In this document: positions 5,453-12,282 of the stretch, piece after piece | Numbering within the stretch: the first letter of the stretch is position 1 | Layout of the letters: every line of letters starts with the position of its first letter | Source: Caldifarciminota bacterium | Lineage (GTDB): Bacteria > Hydrothermota > Hydrothermia > B15-G9 > WFZT01 | Assembly: GCA_026986655.1 (NCBI GenBank) | Contig: JALSOD010000127.1 | Span: 1 to 12,282, forward strand | DNA length: 12,282 nt | Direction of reading: 5' to 3' | Made by a program: the position numbers and the translations under genes | Notes under the pieces: generated by a model | Told to the model about the DNA's origin: nothing | The model's input: only the letters and a program-made list of their open reading frames with translations | The model's database searches: none

Positions 5453-6131
5453 GCCCGGAATTCTGGTTCTGATAGACCCGGATAAGGTCGATCGGGACAG
5501 CGTTGAGGAGATTGTGCAAAAGATCAATGAACATGATGGAGTGAAGGCAATTCTTGTGGGAACGAGTGTTCTACTTTCGGATGATTTTGATGAATTTGTT
5601 TCAAGAGTCAGGAAGGTTTCTAAGTTCCCTGTGATAATTTTTCCGGGAAACTCGTTGCAGGTTTCAAAAAATGCAGATGCGTTTCTCCTACCGTCTTTGA
5701 TAAGTGGAAGAAATCCAGATTTCTTAATAGGAGAACATGTGAAAATAGCGGTATTTCTCAAAAATTCAGGAATAGAGGTTATTCCTACGGGATATATGCT
5801 TGTTGAGTCGGGGAATTATACTTCGGTAGAATATATATCCTTTACAAGGCCTATTCCACGTGAAAAGATAGATATTGCTATTGCACACGCGGTTGCCGGT
5901 GAGCTTCTGGGTTTGAAATTACTTTACCTGGAGGCAGGTTCCGGCGCTAAGTATCCGGTTCCACCTGAGATGATTAAGAGCGTTGTAGATTCGGTTTCCA
6001 TACCTGTGATTGTGGGTGGAGGATTGAGAACACGGAAAGATGTGGAAAACGCTATAAATTCAGGGGCAAGCCACGTAGTAATTGGGACTGCGTTTGAGGA
6101 GGATCCGGAGATTCTCCAGGAGGTGTTATGA
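5406..6131 (+). CDS. geranylgeranylglyceryl phosphate synthase (GGGPS/PcrB family, group II-like)
   Basis: This 241-residue TIM-barrel prenyltransferase would join a long-chain isoprenyl diphosphate to sn-glycerol-1-phosphate, the first committed step to archaeal-type ether lipids. Motifs in order: LIDPDK (22-27, metal/substrate Asp24), VGTS (51-54, usually GGS), FPGN (79-82), EVIPTGYMLVESG (124-136), TRPIPREK (147-154), YLEAGSGA (174-181) and the phosphate-binding VGGGLR (203-208). YLEAGSGA with IPTGY is typical of group II enzymes of archaea and Bacteroidetes-type bacteria. The ATG at 5406 is preferred: the GGAG at 5394-5397 is 8 nt upstream, and the product begins like relatives. The in-frame TTG at 5376 would add ten unlikely residues. 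The gene overlaps the reductase by 47 bp and the HD gene by ATGA. Prenyl length (C20 or longer) cannot be read reliably. Confidence 0.92.
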   Translation: MRYSTVYERLFSQESKPGILVLIDPDKVDRDSVEEIVQKINEHDGVKAILVGTSVLLSDDFDEFVSRVRKVSKFPVIIFPGNSLQVSKNADAFLLPSLISGRNPDFLIGEHVKIAVFLKNSGIEVIPTGYMLVESGNYTSVEYISFTRPIPREKIDIAIAHAVAGELLGLKLLYLEAGSGAKYPVPPEMIKSVVDSVSIPVIVGGGLRTRKDVENAINSGASHVVIGTAFEEDPEILQEVL

Positions 6132-6808
6132 AAATATTAGAAAAGACACGACTCACGTTGAAAGATCTTAAAGAAAACCCTAAAATTCGGCACTTTGTTC
6201 ACAAAGCTGATGAAACCCTTGCAGCCCTCGGTTACACAGAACACGGAGAAAGACATGTCTCTCTGGTGGCCAAAAGGGCTGGGAAGATACTGAGGGAGCT
6301 TGGTTACCCTGAAAGAACAGCTGAGCTTGCTGAAATAGCGGGCTATCTACATGATGTAGGTAATCTAATTAATAGAGAGTATCATGCCCAGACTGGTGCT
6401 GTTATTGCTTACAAGCTACTTGAGGAACTCGGGATGGATTACGAGGAGCTGGCGGAAGTTATGATGGCGATTGGTAATCACCATGAGGAGGATGGTACTC
6501 CGGTTTCTCCTGTGGCGGCAGCATTAATCCTTGCTGATAAATCTGACGTTCACAGGTCGCGTGTTAGGCCCATTGGTAATATTAAGGAAGATATTCATGA
6601 TAGAGTGAACTACGCCGCCACATTTTCCAAAATTATCATAGACAGAGAGAAGAAGATCATAACATATAAAATTGAAATTGACACAGATATTGCTCCAGTA
6701 ATGGAGTATTTTCAGATCTTTTTATCAAGGATGCTGATTGCATCAAAGGCAGCTAAAAAATTGGGGTGTAAGTTCGAATTGATCATTAATGATACAAAAA
6801 TGATTTAA
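6128..6808 (+). CDS. HD-domain phosphohydrolase
   Basis: This 226-residue protein has an HD superfamily metal site. Candidate ligands are His39/His43 in TEHGERH, the HD pair at 75-76 in YLHDVGN, His86, the double His at 118-119 (GNHHEE) and Asp137 (LADKSD). The C-terminal third (about 150-226) is not a domain I recognise. HD proteins cleave phosphomono- or diesters, often nucleotides or signalling molecules, and the substrate here is unknown. The start is certain: GGAGGTG at 6119-6125 and a 4-bp ATGA overlap with GGGPS. Coupling to the GGGPS gene raises the idea of a role in phosphorylated lipid or isoprenoid intermediates, but co-transcription alone does not show this; it could equally be a general nucleotide hydrolase. 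It ends 36 bp before rho. Confidence 0.85.
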   Translation: MKILEKTRLTLKDLKENPKIRHFVHKADETLAALGYTEHGERHVSLVAKRAGKILRELGYPERTAELAEIAGYLHDVGNLINREYHAQTGAVIAYKLLEELGMDYEELAEVMMAIGNHHEEDGTPVSPVAAALILADKSDVHRSRVRPIGNIKEDIHDRVNYAATFSKIIIDREKKIITYKIEIDTDIAPVMEYFQIFLSRMLIASKAAKKLGCKFELIINDTKMI

Positions 6809-6844
6809 TTCCCATAAGATAAACCCAAAGGAGGTAAGATAAGT

Positions 6845-8116
6845 ATGACTCTTCAAGAGTTAAGGAAGAAGAAGATTGCAGAGCTTTACGAAATAGCAAA
6901 ACAACTCAATATTGTTAACTATTCAAGTTACAGAAAGGAAGAATTAATTAAAAGGATCCTCGACGCTGAGGCGGAAAAAGACGGAAAACAGTTCAGGGAG
7001 GGTGTATTAGAAATTCATCAGGATGGTGGATTCGGATTCCTAAGACTGAAGGAATACAACTACAATCCGAGTCCACATGACATCTACGTGTCACCATCCC
7101 AGATAAAAAAATTCGGTCTGAGGCCGGGAGACGAGATCAGCGGGTTCATAAGACCACCGAAGGAGAGCGAGAAATTCCCGGCACTTATCAAGATTGAGGC
7201 TGTGAATGGATTACCACCAGAGGAAATCAGATATAGGCCCACGTTTGAGAAATTAACTCCATTCTATCCGACTGAGAAGATAAACCTCGAAGTTCCAGAT
7301 GCAGAAGATCTCTCCATGAGAATAGTTGACTTATTTGTACCTATTGGAAAAGGCCAGCGCGGGCTGATTGTGTCACCTCCAAGAGCTGGAAAGACTGTGC
7401 TTCTTCAGCAAATCGCCAATTCCATAAAGAGAAATCATCCTGAAATTTACCTGATCATTCTTTTGATCGATGAGAGACCGGAGGAAGTGACTGACTTTAA
7501 GCGTAAGGTAGAGGCCGAGGTTATAAGCTCTACGTTTGATCAACCCGCAGAAAAGCACACACACGTGGCAGAAGTGGTTCTTGAGAGGGCAAAGAGACTC
7601 GTTGAAGTTGGCAAAGATGTAGTTATTCTTCTTGACTCTCTCACGAGACTTGCACGTGCATATAACGTGGTGACGCCTCATTCAGGAAGAACCCTGACAG
7701 GTGGCATAGATTCTACGGCTTTGATAAAACCGAAGAAATTCTTTGGCTCTGCAAGAAATATTGAAGAGGGTGGCAGCCTGACGATAATTGCCACTGCACT
7801 TATTGAAACAGGATCTCGTATGGACGATGTGATCTTTGAGGAATTCAAAGGAACCGGTAACATGGAGCTTGTTCTCGACAGAAAACTCGCCGACAGAAGA
7901 ATATTCCCCGCAATTGACCTCAACAAGTCAGGAACAAGACGTGAGGAACTCTTGCTGCCCAAGGATGTATTGAACAAGGTGTGGATTCTGAGAAAAGTAC
8001 TATCAGAAATGAATCCAGTTGAAGCCATGGAATTTCTCCAGGAAAAAATGAGACTAACCGTCAGTAACTCTGAATTTTTAAAGAGCCTGACGGAGAGTAA
8101 ATTCTCCTATGTATAG
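6845..8116 (+). CDS. rho: transcription termination factor Rho
   Basis: This is a 423-residue hexameric RNA helicase/ATPase that ends transcription at Rho-dependent sites. The N-terminal Rho-N helical region (about 1-45) is followed by the cold-shock-like RNA-binding domain with DGGFGFLR (60-67). The ATPase core has Walker A SPPRAGKT (177-184; the usual form is APPKAGKT), then LLIDERPEEVTDF (206-218). Downstream are ILLDSLTRLARAYN, the TGGID Q-loop region, GSLTIIATALIETGSRMDD and the arginine-finger region EFKGTGNMELVLDR. The length is standard and there is no large insertion between domains. The SD is the strongest in the window, AAGGAGGT ending 9 nt before the ATG, in the 36-bp gap after the HD gene. 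No separate promoter is visible in that gap. It overlaps the M23 gene by 8 bp. Confidence 0.97.
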   Translation: MTLQELRKKKIAELYEIAKQLNIVNYSSYRKEELIKRILDAEAEKDGKQFREGVLEIHQDGGFGFLRLKEYNYNPSPHDIYVSPSQIKKFGLRPGDEISGFIRPPKESEKFPALIKIEAVNGLPPEEIRYRPTFEKLTPFYPTEKINLEVPDAEDLSMRIVDLFVPIGKGQRGLIVSPPRAGKTVLLQQIANSIKRNHPEIYLIILLIDERPEEVTDFKRKVEAEVISSTFDQPAEKHTHVAEVVLERAKRLVEVGKDVVILLDSLTRLARAYNVVTPHSGRTLTGGIDSTALIKPKKFFGSARNIEEGGSLTIIATALIETGSRMDDVIFEEFKGTGNMELVLDRKLADRRIFPAIDLNKSGTRREELLLPKDVLNKVWILRKVLSEMNPVEAMEFLQEKMRLTVSNSEFLKSLTESKFSYV

Positions 8117-9791
8117 TCTATTCACACTTTTATTAGCAGCGAACTTTCTATTTCCGTTAAAAATTCATCCCCTAATAACTTCGGGCTTTGGGGAATTCAG
8201 GCTGCTAAGATTCCATGCTGGAATGGATTTTTCAACTGGTGGACGTACAGGATTCCCGGTTTACGCTGCAGCTGATGGTAGGGTTGTTCGGATAAGAGCA
8301 TCTTACTGGGGATACGGTAAGGTGATTTACTTCCAGGATGATAGTACAGGGCACATCTTTGTTTACGCCCATCTCTCAAGATTCCGTCCCGAACTGGAAA
8401 GATACGTCTATGAACTGCAGATTAAGCATCAGAAGTACAGGATCAACGATTTTCCCAAAGATACGTTCCATTTTAAGAAAGGGGAGTTATTGGCCTGGAC
8501 CGGTAAGACGGGAACCCGTTCACCACATCTGCACTTTGAGATTAGGAATAAGGAGAATGAACCCATAAATCCTTTTTTTCTATACAGGTTACCTGACACA
8601 ACTACACCTGATATTGACTCTTTCCGTATTGTTTCCTGTAAAAATGGTGAAGTATTTTCAAAGGCACAGGCCAAAGATGGAATCATTCTTTACGCAAAAA
8701 AGCCTTTCATAATCGAGGCTATAGCCTACGATCCTGTGGACAATGGGAATGTTACTGCACCTTACAAAATTGAGCTCTGGCACGGGAGTGATCTTGTCTA
8801 TGCGGTTGAATTTGACACATTCAATTACAGTTATCAGCGAGCTTCTGCAGTATTTTATAGTCTGGAAGGCGCACGTTTTGGTAAAAAATGGATAAGACTG
8901 TGTAACCCACCAGGATTTACAAATCCATTCCAGATTACTTCTCCTGAATGCTATAAGGATTTTGGCCACTACAAGATAGTGGTTAGCGATTTTTATGGAC
9001 ATAAGAGATCAATTTCATTTTATGTGAAAAATGGAGAAGAACCGCCTGACACGTTAAAGTGGGACTTCACGACCGGACATTTAAAACTCAGATTTTCAAC
9101 TGATGCAATATACGCCAGGGGGAGTTTCAAATTACTTGCCGGGAAAGTTAGGAAGAGATTCAAAAACGGTATCGCACGCCTGGATGGAAGGGAAAGGATT
9201 GTCCTTGTAAGTGGAAAGGATACTTTGAAAATTTTGAAAAGGACTATTCCTGTGAGAGGCGGGTATGTTGAGCTTGGTCCATATACAATTGGGGTTGTGG
9301 ATAAAGGCGTTCTTTACAATTCAAATGTTTATTACATGCATTTCAGGGACAGAGACTATATTTATCCTGTGGTATTACCTATAAACAGAAAAATCACCAT
9401 GATTAGATTGACACCTGAAAAGGTTGGTATTTTCAATTTTGACAAACGTCATAAGAAATGGGACTTTGTTGGTAAGGATACGACAAGACTTCTCACCCTG
9501 GGAACGTTTAAACTGCTTAAAGACACTGAACCCCCTACAGCAAAATTTGTAAAAATTACGACAAAGAGGATAGAGATTAGAGTTCATGACAACCTATCTG
9601 GTATCAACAGCGATTCCATCAGTTTCTATCTAGACGGAAAATGGCAGCCGGTTCATTACTATTTTGATCTGAAACTCCTTGTTTACGAGCCGCCTTTCAG
9701 AATCAAGAAAGGAAAACACAGCTATAAACTGGTAATAGCTGATCCTCTGGGTAATAAAAAGGAGCTCAAAGGGACAATCGTTGTAAGATGA
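8109..9791 (+). CDS. secreted M23 (LytM-type) metallopeptidase with large beta-rich C-terminal region
   Basis: This 560-residue protein starts with a short hydrophobic segment (about 3-16), probably an export signal, though it lacks the usual basic n-region. The M23 peptidase domain spans about 20-160: HAGMD (His36, Asp40), YAAADGRVV, YAHLS (His88) and SPHLHFEIR (His140, His142). All expected zinc and catalytic residues are present, so it should be an active peptidoglycan endopeptidase. An insertion of about 40 residues between YAHL and the GELLAWTGKTG turn enlarges the domain. Residues 160-560 are rich in aromatic beta-strand patterns, without a domain I can name; they may be Ig-like wall- or membrane-binding modules. 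The start overlaps the rho end by 8 bp; the end overlaps ksgA (ATGA). It acts in envelope growth or remodelling. Confidence 0.88.
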   Translation: MYSLFTLLLAANFLFPLKIHPLITSGFGEFRLLRFHAGMDFSTGGRTGFPVYAAADGRVVRIRASYWGYGKVIYFQDDSTGHIFVYAHLSRFRPELERYVYELQIKHQKYRINDFPKDTFHFKKGELLAWTGKTGTRSPHLHFEIRNKENEPINPFFLYRLPDTTTPDIDSFRIVSCKNGEVFSKAQAKDGIILYAKKPFIIEAIAYDPVDNGNVTAPYKIELWHGSDLVYAVEFDTFNYSYQRASAVFYSLEGARFGKKWIRLCNPPGFTNPFQITSPECYKDFGHYKIVVSDFYGHKRSISFYVKNGEEPPDTLKWDFTTGHLKLRFSTDAIYARGSFKLLAGKVRKRFKNGIARLDGRERIVLVSGKDTLKILKRTIPVRGGYVELGPYTIGVVDKGVLYNSNVYYMHFRDRDYIYPVVLPINRKITMIRLTPEKVGIFNFDKRHKKWDFVGKDTTRLLTLGTFKLLKDTEPPTAKFVKITTKRIEIRVHDNLSGINSDSISFYLDGKWQPVHYYFDLKLLVYEPPFRIKKGKHSYKLVIADPLGNKKELKGTIVVR

Positions 9792-10603
9792 AGAAACCCC
9801 GCTCAAGATTAGGTCAGGTTTTTCTTAAAGACAGGAATATACTGGACAAAATAGTCCGATATTCAAATGTGCAGGAGGGTGAATGGGTACTTGAAATTGG
9901 CCCGGGAAGAGGGGCACTGACGGAGTTCCTACTTTTTAAAGGCGTGAATGTTATTGCCTTCGAAATAGATCCCTCACTTGTTTCTGAGTTGAAAAGAAGA
10001 TATGGTTTGCTTCTAAACGACAGACTTTTTCTTGTCGAAGAAGATTTCCTGAAAGTAGATGTTGAGAAAGAACTTGTAGAGCGTGGTATCCAGGTGCCTA
10101 TAAAGGTTGTTTCCAACATCCCCTACTACATTACAACCCCGATAATAACAAAGTTGATTGAGACTAAAAACCTGTTCAATGAAATTTTTTTGACCATACA
10201 GAAAGAAGTGGCAGAAAGAATTGTTGCAAAGCCAGGGACATCTCAATATGGTTCCCTTACGCTTTACCTTAAAATGTTTTTTGACGTCGAGATTCTCTTT
10301 AACATACCCAGAACGTGTTTCAGACCCATCCCCAAAGTCGACTCGTCATTTGTGAGATTCAGGGTAAGAGAAAAACCTCCAATTGATGTTAAGGATACCA
10401 GATTCCTTGAGAGATTGATCAGATTTTCTTTTGGCGGAAGGAGAAAAAAAATCAAAACTGTCTTGAGAAACAATTTTGGAAAGTTGCCATTTGATGAGAT
10501 AGAGGAAGCATCAGGCATTTCCCTTGATAGAAGGGGAGAAACCCTATCGCTCGAGGAGTTCGAACGTCTGGCCCGCGCTGTCAAAAACAACCTGAAGAGG
10601 TAG
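9788..10603 (+). CDS. rsmA: 16S rRNA dimethyladenosine transferase KsgA/RsmA
   Basis: This 271-residue enzyme uses S-adenosylmethionine to dimethylate the two adjacent adenosines near the 3' end of 16S rRNA (A1518/A1519 in E. coli numbering), a late 30S maturation check. Visible motifs: RLGQVFLKD (7-15, usually GQNFL), SAM-binding VLEIGPGRGALT (34-45), acidic end of strand two FEID (58-61), EEDFLK (84-89) and the catalytic NIPYYIT (110-116), followed by the QKEVAERI helix. The C-terminal helical domain includes FRPIPKVDS and the basic FGGRRKKIKTVLRN stretch. The start shares ATGA with the M23 stop and has no good SD, so it relies on translational coupling. It is the last gene of the block; a spacer of about 220 bp follows. 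Confidence 0.95.
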   Translation: MKKPRSRLGQVFLKDRNILDKIVRYSNVQEGEWVLEIGPGRGALTEFLLFKGVNVIAFEIDPSLVSELKRRYGLLLNDRLFLVEEDFLKVDVEKELVERGIQVPIKVVSNIPYYITTPIITKLIETKNLFNEIFLTIQKEVAERIVAKPGTSQYGSLTLYLKMFFDVEILFNIPRTCFRPIPKVDSSFVRFRVREKPPIDVKDTRFLERLIRFSFGGRRKKIKTVLRNNFGKLPFDEIEEASGISLDRRGETLSLEEFERLARAVKNNLKR

Positions 10604-10619
10604 GCTTTAAAGAATAGAT

Positions 10620-10681
10620 TATCCCCTTTTAAATTTTTAGCAGTACTGGTAATTTCAAAGTTCCACTGTTAAAAGGTGATA
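10620..10681. repeat. imperfect inverted repeat after ksgA
   Basis: TATCCCCTTTTAA (10620-10632) pairs with TTAAAAGGTGATA (10669-10681) over 13 bp with one mismatch. The 36-nt interior contains CAG..TGG/CCA..CTG, which can extend the stem. It lies in the 219-bp spacer between ksgA and fabG. There is no T-tract after it, so it is a poor intrinsic terminator; it may be a small palindromic repeat or an mRNA-stabilising structure. The rest of the spacer has an orphan GAGGAGG (about 10712) followed by no start codon, and only weak promoter-like boxes. Confidence 0.5.
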
Positions 10682-10810
10682 CGGTATGATTTTCGTTCTT
10701 CTTATTCAGTGAGGAGGAAATTTAGATTTTTAAAGCTGACCTTTGTAATCCACATTTTCCATTCTTGATAGTTAGTTTTTGCCACCATTAACTTCATGGC
10801 ACACCCTTCC

Positions 10811-10816
10811 GGAGGT
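10811..10816 (+). promoter_or_regulatory. ribosome binding site fixing the fabG start
   Basis: GGAGGT ends 6 nt before the ATG at 10823. It lies downstream of the alternative ATG at 10796, so the shorter protein is the likely one. Confidence 0.8.
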
Positions 10817-10822
10817 AAGATC

Positions 10823-11563
10823 ATGGGAATTTTTGACGGTAAAAATGTAATTGTTACAGGGGCATCGTCTGGTATTGGCAAGGCAATAGCCTTCAAATTT
10901 GCTACTGAGGGAGCATTTGTCGCACTTGTTTCAAGAAGTGAGGAGAAACTTAGAGAAAATGTAGAGAATATAAAGCAGGCAGGTGGAAAAGCGGTGTTTT
11001 ACACAGCAGATGTCCGTGATTTTGACAGGGTTCAGGAAATTGTTAAGGATTTTCACAAAAATGTGGGAAGTATCGATATTCTTGTAAATAACGCAGGCGC
11101 TACCAGGGATAAGTTTCTCATTCAAATGAAGGAAGAGGATTTCACGGAGATCATCGATATAAATCTGAAAGGGACTTTCAACTTTTCAAAAGCAGTTTCA
11201 AGAATTATGCTGAGGCAGAAGAGCGGGGTAATTATCAATATCTCCTCCGTTGTAGGTATAACAGGGAATCCAGGTCAGGCCAATTATGCAGCTTCGAAGG
11301 CGGGGATTATTGCATTTACTAAATCTCTTGCAAAGGAACTTGGCTCAAGAAATATACGTGTCATTGCTGTGGCTCCAGGCTTTGTTGAAACCGCTATGAC
11401 TTCTGGTTTACCAGAAGAGGTCAAAGAGACCTACCTCCAATCCATCGCAGTAAGAAGATTTGGAACACCTGAAGATATTGCCAATGTGGTTAAATTCCTC
11501 GCGTCACCTGATGCAGGTTACATCTCAGGTCAGGTTATCGTTGTGGATGGAGGTATGATATAA
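10823..11563 (+). CDS. fabG: 3-oxoacyl-[ACP] reductase FabG-type SDR
   Basis: This 246-residue short-chain dehydrogenase/reductase has the full FabG pattern. TGASSGIG (12-19) binds the cofactor, with SRSE following strand two, suggesting NADPH. NNAGATRDKFLIQM (89-102) is close to FabG. The catalytic residues are Asn114, Ser142 (ISSVVG), Tyr155 and Lys159 (YAASK), and PGFVETAM is followed by GYISGQVIVVDGGM at the C-terminus. It would reduce 3-oxoacyl-ACP in fatty-acid elongation in the cytoplasm. No acpP, fabD or fabF neighbours are visible, so another ketone substrate is possible, but length and motifs fit FabG best. The start at 10823 is chosen from its SD; an upstream ATG at 10796 would add nine residues not typical of the family. 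The stop overlaps the next gene by one base (TAATG). If FabG serves fatty acids, the organism makes these beside GGGPS-type lipids. Confidence 0.9.
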   Translation: MGIFDGKNVIVTGASSGIGKAIAFKFATEGAFVALVSRSEEKLRENVENIKQAGGKAVFYTADVRDFDRVQEIVKDFHKNVGSIDILVNNAGATRDKFLIQMKEEDFTEIIDINLKGTFNFSKAVSRIMLRQKSGVIINISSVVGITGNPGQANYAASKAGIIAFTKSLAKELGSRNIRVIAVAPGFVETAMTSGLPEEVKETYLQSIAVRRFGTPEDIANVVKFLASPDAGYISGQVIVVDGGMI

Positions 11564-12282
11564 TGGACATCTATTCTTATATCCCCGACGAAGATTATCC
11601 CAAATACGATGGATTTCTCTCGTTTCTGGGGATGTACGAAGATCGTCGGAGAATCACAAATTACAGAAGGTGCATGAAAAGGTACAGAAGCAAGATAAAA
11701 AATGGAGTCACTATCGAGGCGGGCGCAGGATTTGGTATCTTCACCGAATACTTGCTTAAACTCGGCGCTAAAAAAGTTTATGCCGTGGAAGAGAACGAAC
11801 TAATGCTAAAGATTCTTAAAAACAAGTTCAAAGATAATCCCAGAGTTGTGATAGTGGAAGGACTAATTGAAGACTTTGAACCCGATGAAAAAATTGATTT
11901 CCTCGTTCATGATTTCTGGGGTTCTCTGCTTTACGATGAAAATCTTATATCCCTTGAACGATTAAAATTTCAGCCCGATGTCATTTTCCCCAATAAAGGT
12001 GAGCTTCGGTACAGTGTTTTTGAACTCGAAGCATTCAACGACAAAATTGTGACAAAGGAAATTCTCGATATTTTAGAAGGAGTTTTGGTTTCTGATCTGA
12101 TCCCAACAAGAGAAATCCCTTTAAAAAAAGTGGCTTACACCTGGTCAGTGTTTGATGGACTTAAAAAGGTTGATTCAAAACTTCCCGTAAAGGGCGACGT
12201 TCTTGTTTTTGGAATAAAAATTTACCATAACGAAGAAGAGATATGTCGTACACATTACTGCTCCAATTGGCCCTATATCTGG
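11563..12282 (+). CDS. SAM-dependent methyltransferase, PRMT-like; 3' end cut by window
   Basis: The frame is open for 240 codons to the window edge. The N-terminus FLGMYEDRRRITNYRRCM resembles the helix before the SAM fold in protein arginine methyltransferases (usually M-D-R-Y). Motif I is IEAGAGFGIFTEYL, then GAKKVYAVEEN with the SAM-ribose acid. The region equivalent to the PRMT double-E loop reads DFLVHDFWGSLLYDEN: the first Glu is Asp and the second is kept. LKFQPDVIFPNKGEL corresponds to the segment leading into the beta-barrel domain, and THYCSNWPYIW near the edge resembles the conserved THW region. It may methylate a protein, but relatives in bacteria are poorly characterised and a small-molecule or other substrate is possible. 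It overlaps the fabG stop by one base (TAATG), so the two are co-transcribed. GGAGG at about 11548-11552 provides the likely SD. Confidence 0.75.
   Translation, partial: MDIYSYIPDEDYPKYDGFLSFLGMYEDRRRITNYRRCMKRYRSKIKNGVTIEAGAGFGIFTEYLLKLGAKKVYAVEENELMLKILKNKFKDNPRVVIVEGLIEDFEPDEKIDFLVHDFWGSLLYDENLISLERLKFQPDVIFPNKGELRYSVFELEAFNDKIVTKEILDILEGVLVSDLIPTREIPLKKVAYTWSVFDGLKKVDSKLPVKGDVLVFGIKIYHNEEEICRTHYCSNWPYIW

Noticed and set aside
4214..6131. The window being archaeal because of the lipid genes
   Set aside because: ECF sigma with anti-sigma, Rho, TonB-C, M23 peptidase and FabG, together with sigma70-like promoters, are bacterial; GGGPS and GG reductase are known in some bacterial lineages.
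10765..10793. Possible fabG promoter: TTGATA, 17-bp spacer, TTAACT
   Set aside because: The -35 is good, but the -10 matches only 3 of 6 bases, and AT-rich spacers produce such pairs often. Not strong enough to list.
10796..10822. Upstream ATG start for FabG
   Set aside because: It has no SD and adds nine atypical residues; GGAGGT correctly precedes the ATG at 10823.
10702..10896. A 64-codon minus-strand frame overlapping the fabG start
   Set aside because: It covers the fabG N-terminus and its SD in antisense, has no recognisable features and no RBS.

Overview
This window looks like a piece of a bacterial genome, probably from a thermophilic, uncultivated lineage. The bacterial markers are an ECF sigma factor with an anti-sigma factor, transcription terminator Rho, a TonB-C protein, an M23 (LytM-type) peptidase, KsgA and FabG. 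The flavour is unusual. A geranylgeranyl-reductase-family flavoprotein and a geranylgeranylglyceryl phosphate synthase (GGGPS), both enzymes of archaeal-type ether lipid synthesis, sit back to back in the same transcription unit as Rho and KsgA. A THEP1-type NTPase, common in archaea and thermophilic bacteria, is also present. Lys/Glu/Ile-rich proteins, frequent AGA/AGG arginine codons and a moderate-to-low GC content fit a thermophile. The FCB superphylum and neighbours (WOR-3/Hydrothermae-like groups), known to carry GGGPS-type genes, are my best guess at lineage, but this is inference.

Layout. (1) 2-709: 3' part of a CapA-family gene, convergent with a 12-TM MFS transporter (706-1881, minus strand); their stop codons overlap. 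(2) 1882-1989: a short divergent promoter region with a well-formed sigma70-type promoter for the MFS gene and a small dyad. (3) 1990-3733: THEP1 NTPase, then a compact module of ECF sigma factor, zinc-finger anti-sigma factor and membrane-anchored TonB-C protein, the last three joined by ATGA overlaps. A perfect 46-bp palindrome lies inside the anti-sigma gene. (4) 3734-4213: a 480-bp gene-free gap with a strong terminator-like hairpin, a MITE-like imperfect palindrome and a good promoter with a leader. (5) 4214-10603: one tightly packed probable operon: GG reductase, GGGPS, HD-domain hydrolase, rho, M23 peptidase, ksgA. All junctions overlap except a 36-bp gap before rho, which has a strong Shine-Dalgarno (SD) sequence. 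(6) 10604-10822: a spacer with an imperfect inverted repeat. (7) 10823-12282: fabG overlapping a PRMT-like methyltransferase that runs off the right edge.

How the genes work together. The ECF sigma/anti-sigma/TonB-C set is probably an envelope-responsive regulatory module. The lipid pair, the secreted M23 peptidase and CapA/TonB-C point to envelope work, while rho and ksgA are housekeeping genes for transcription termination and ribosome maturation. The first genes of several units (MFS, THEP1, ECF sigma) lack a usable SD and have a promoter -10 element only 6-7 nt from the ATG, suggesting leaderless transcripts; many of the downstream operon genes have clear GGAGG-type sites. The most striking single item is the 46-bp zero-loop palindrome in the anti-sigma transmembrane segment. 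It encodes the same peptide on both strands.
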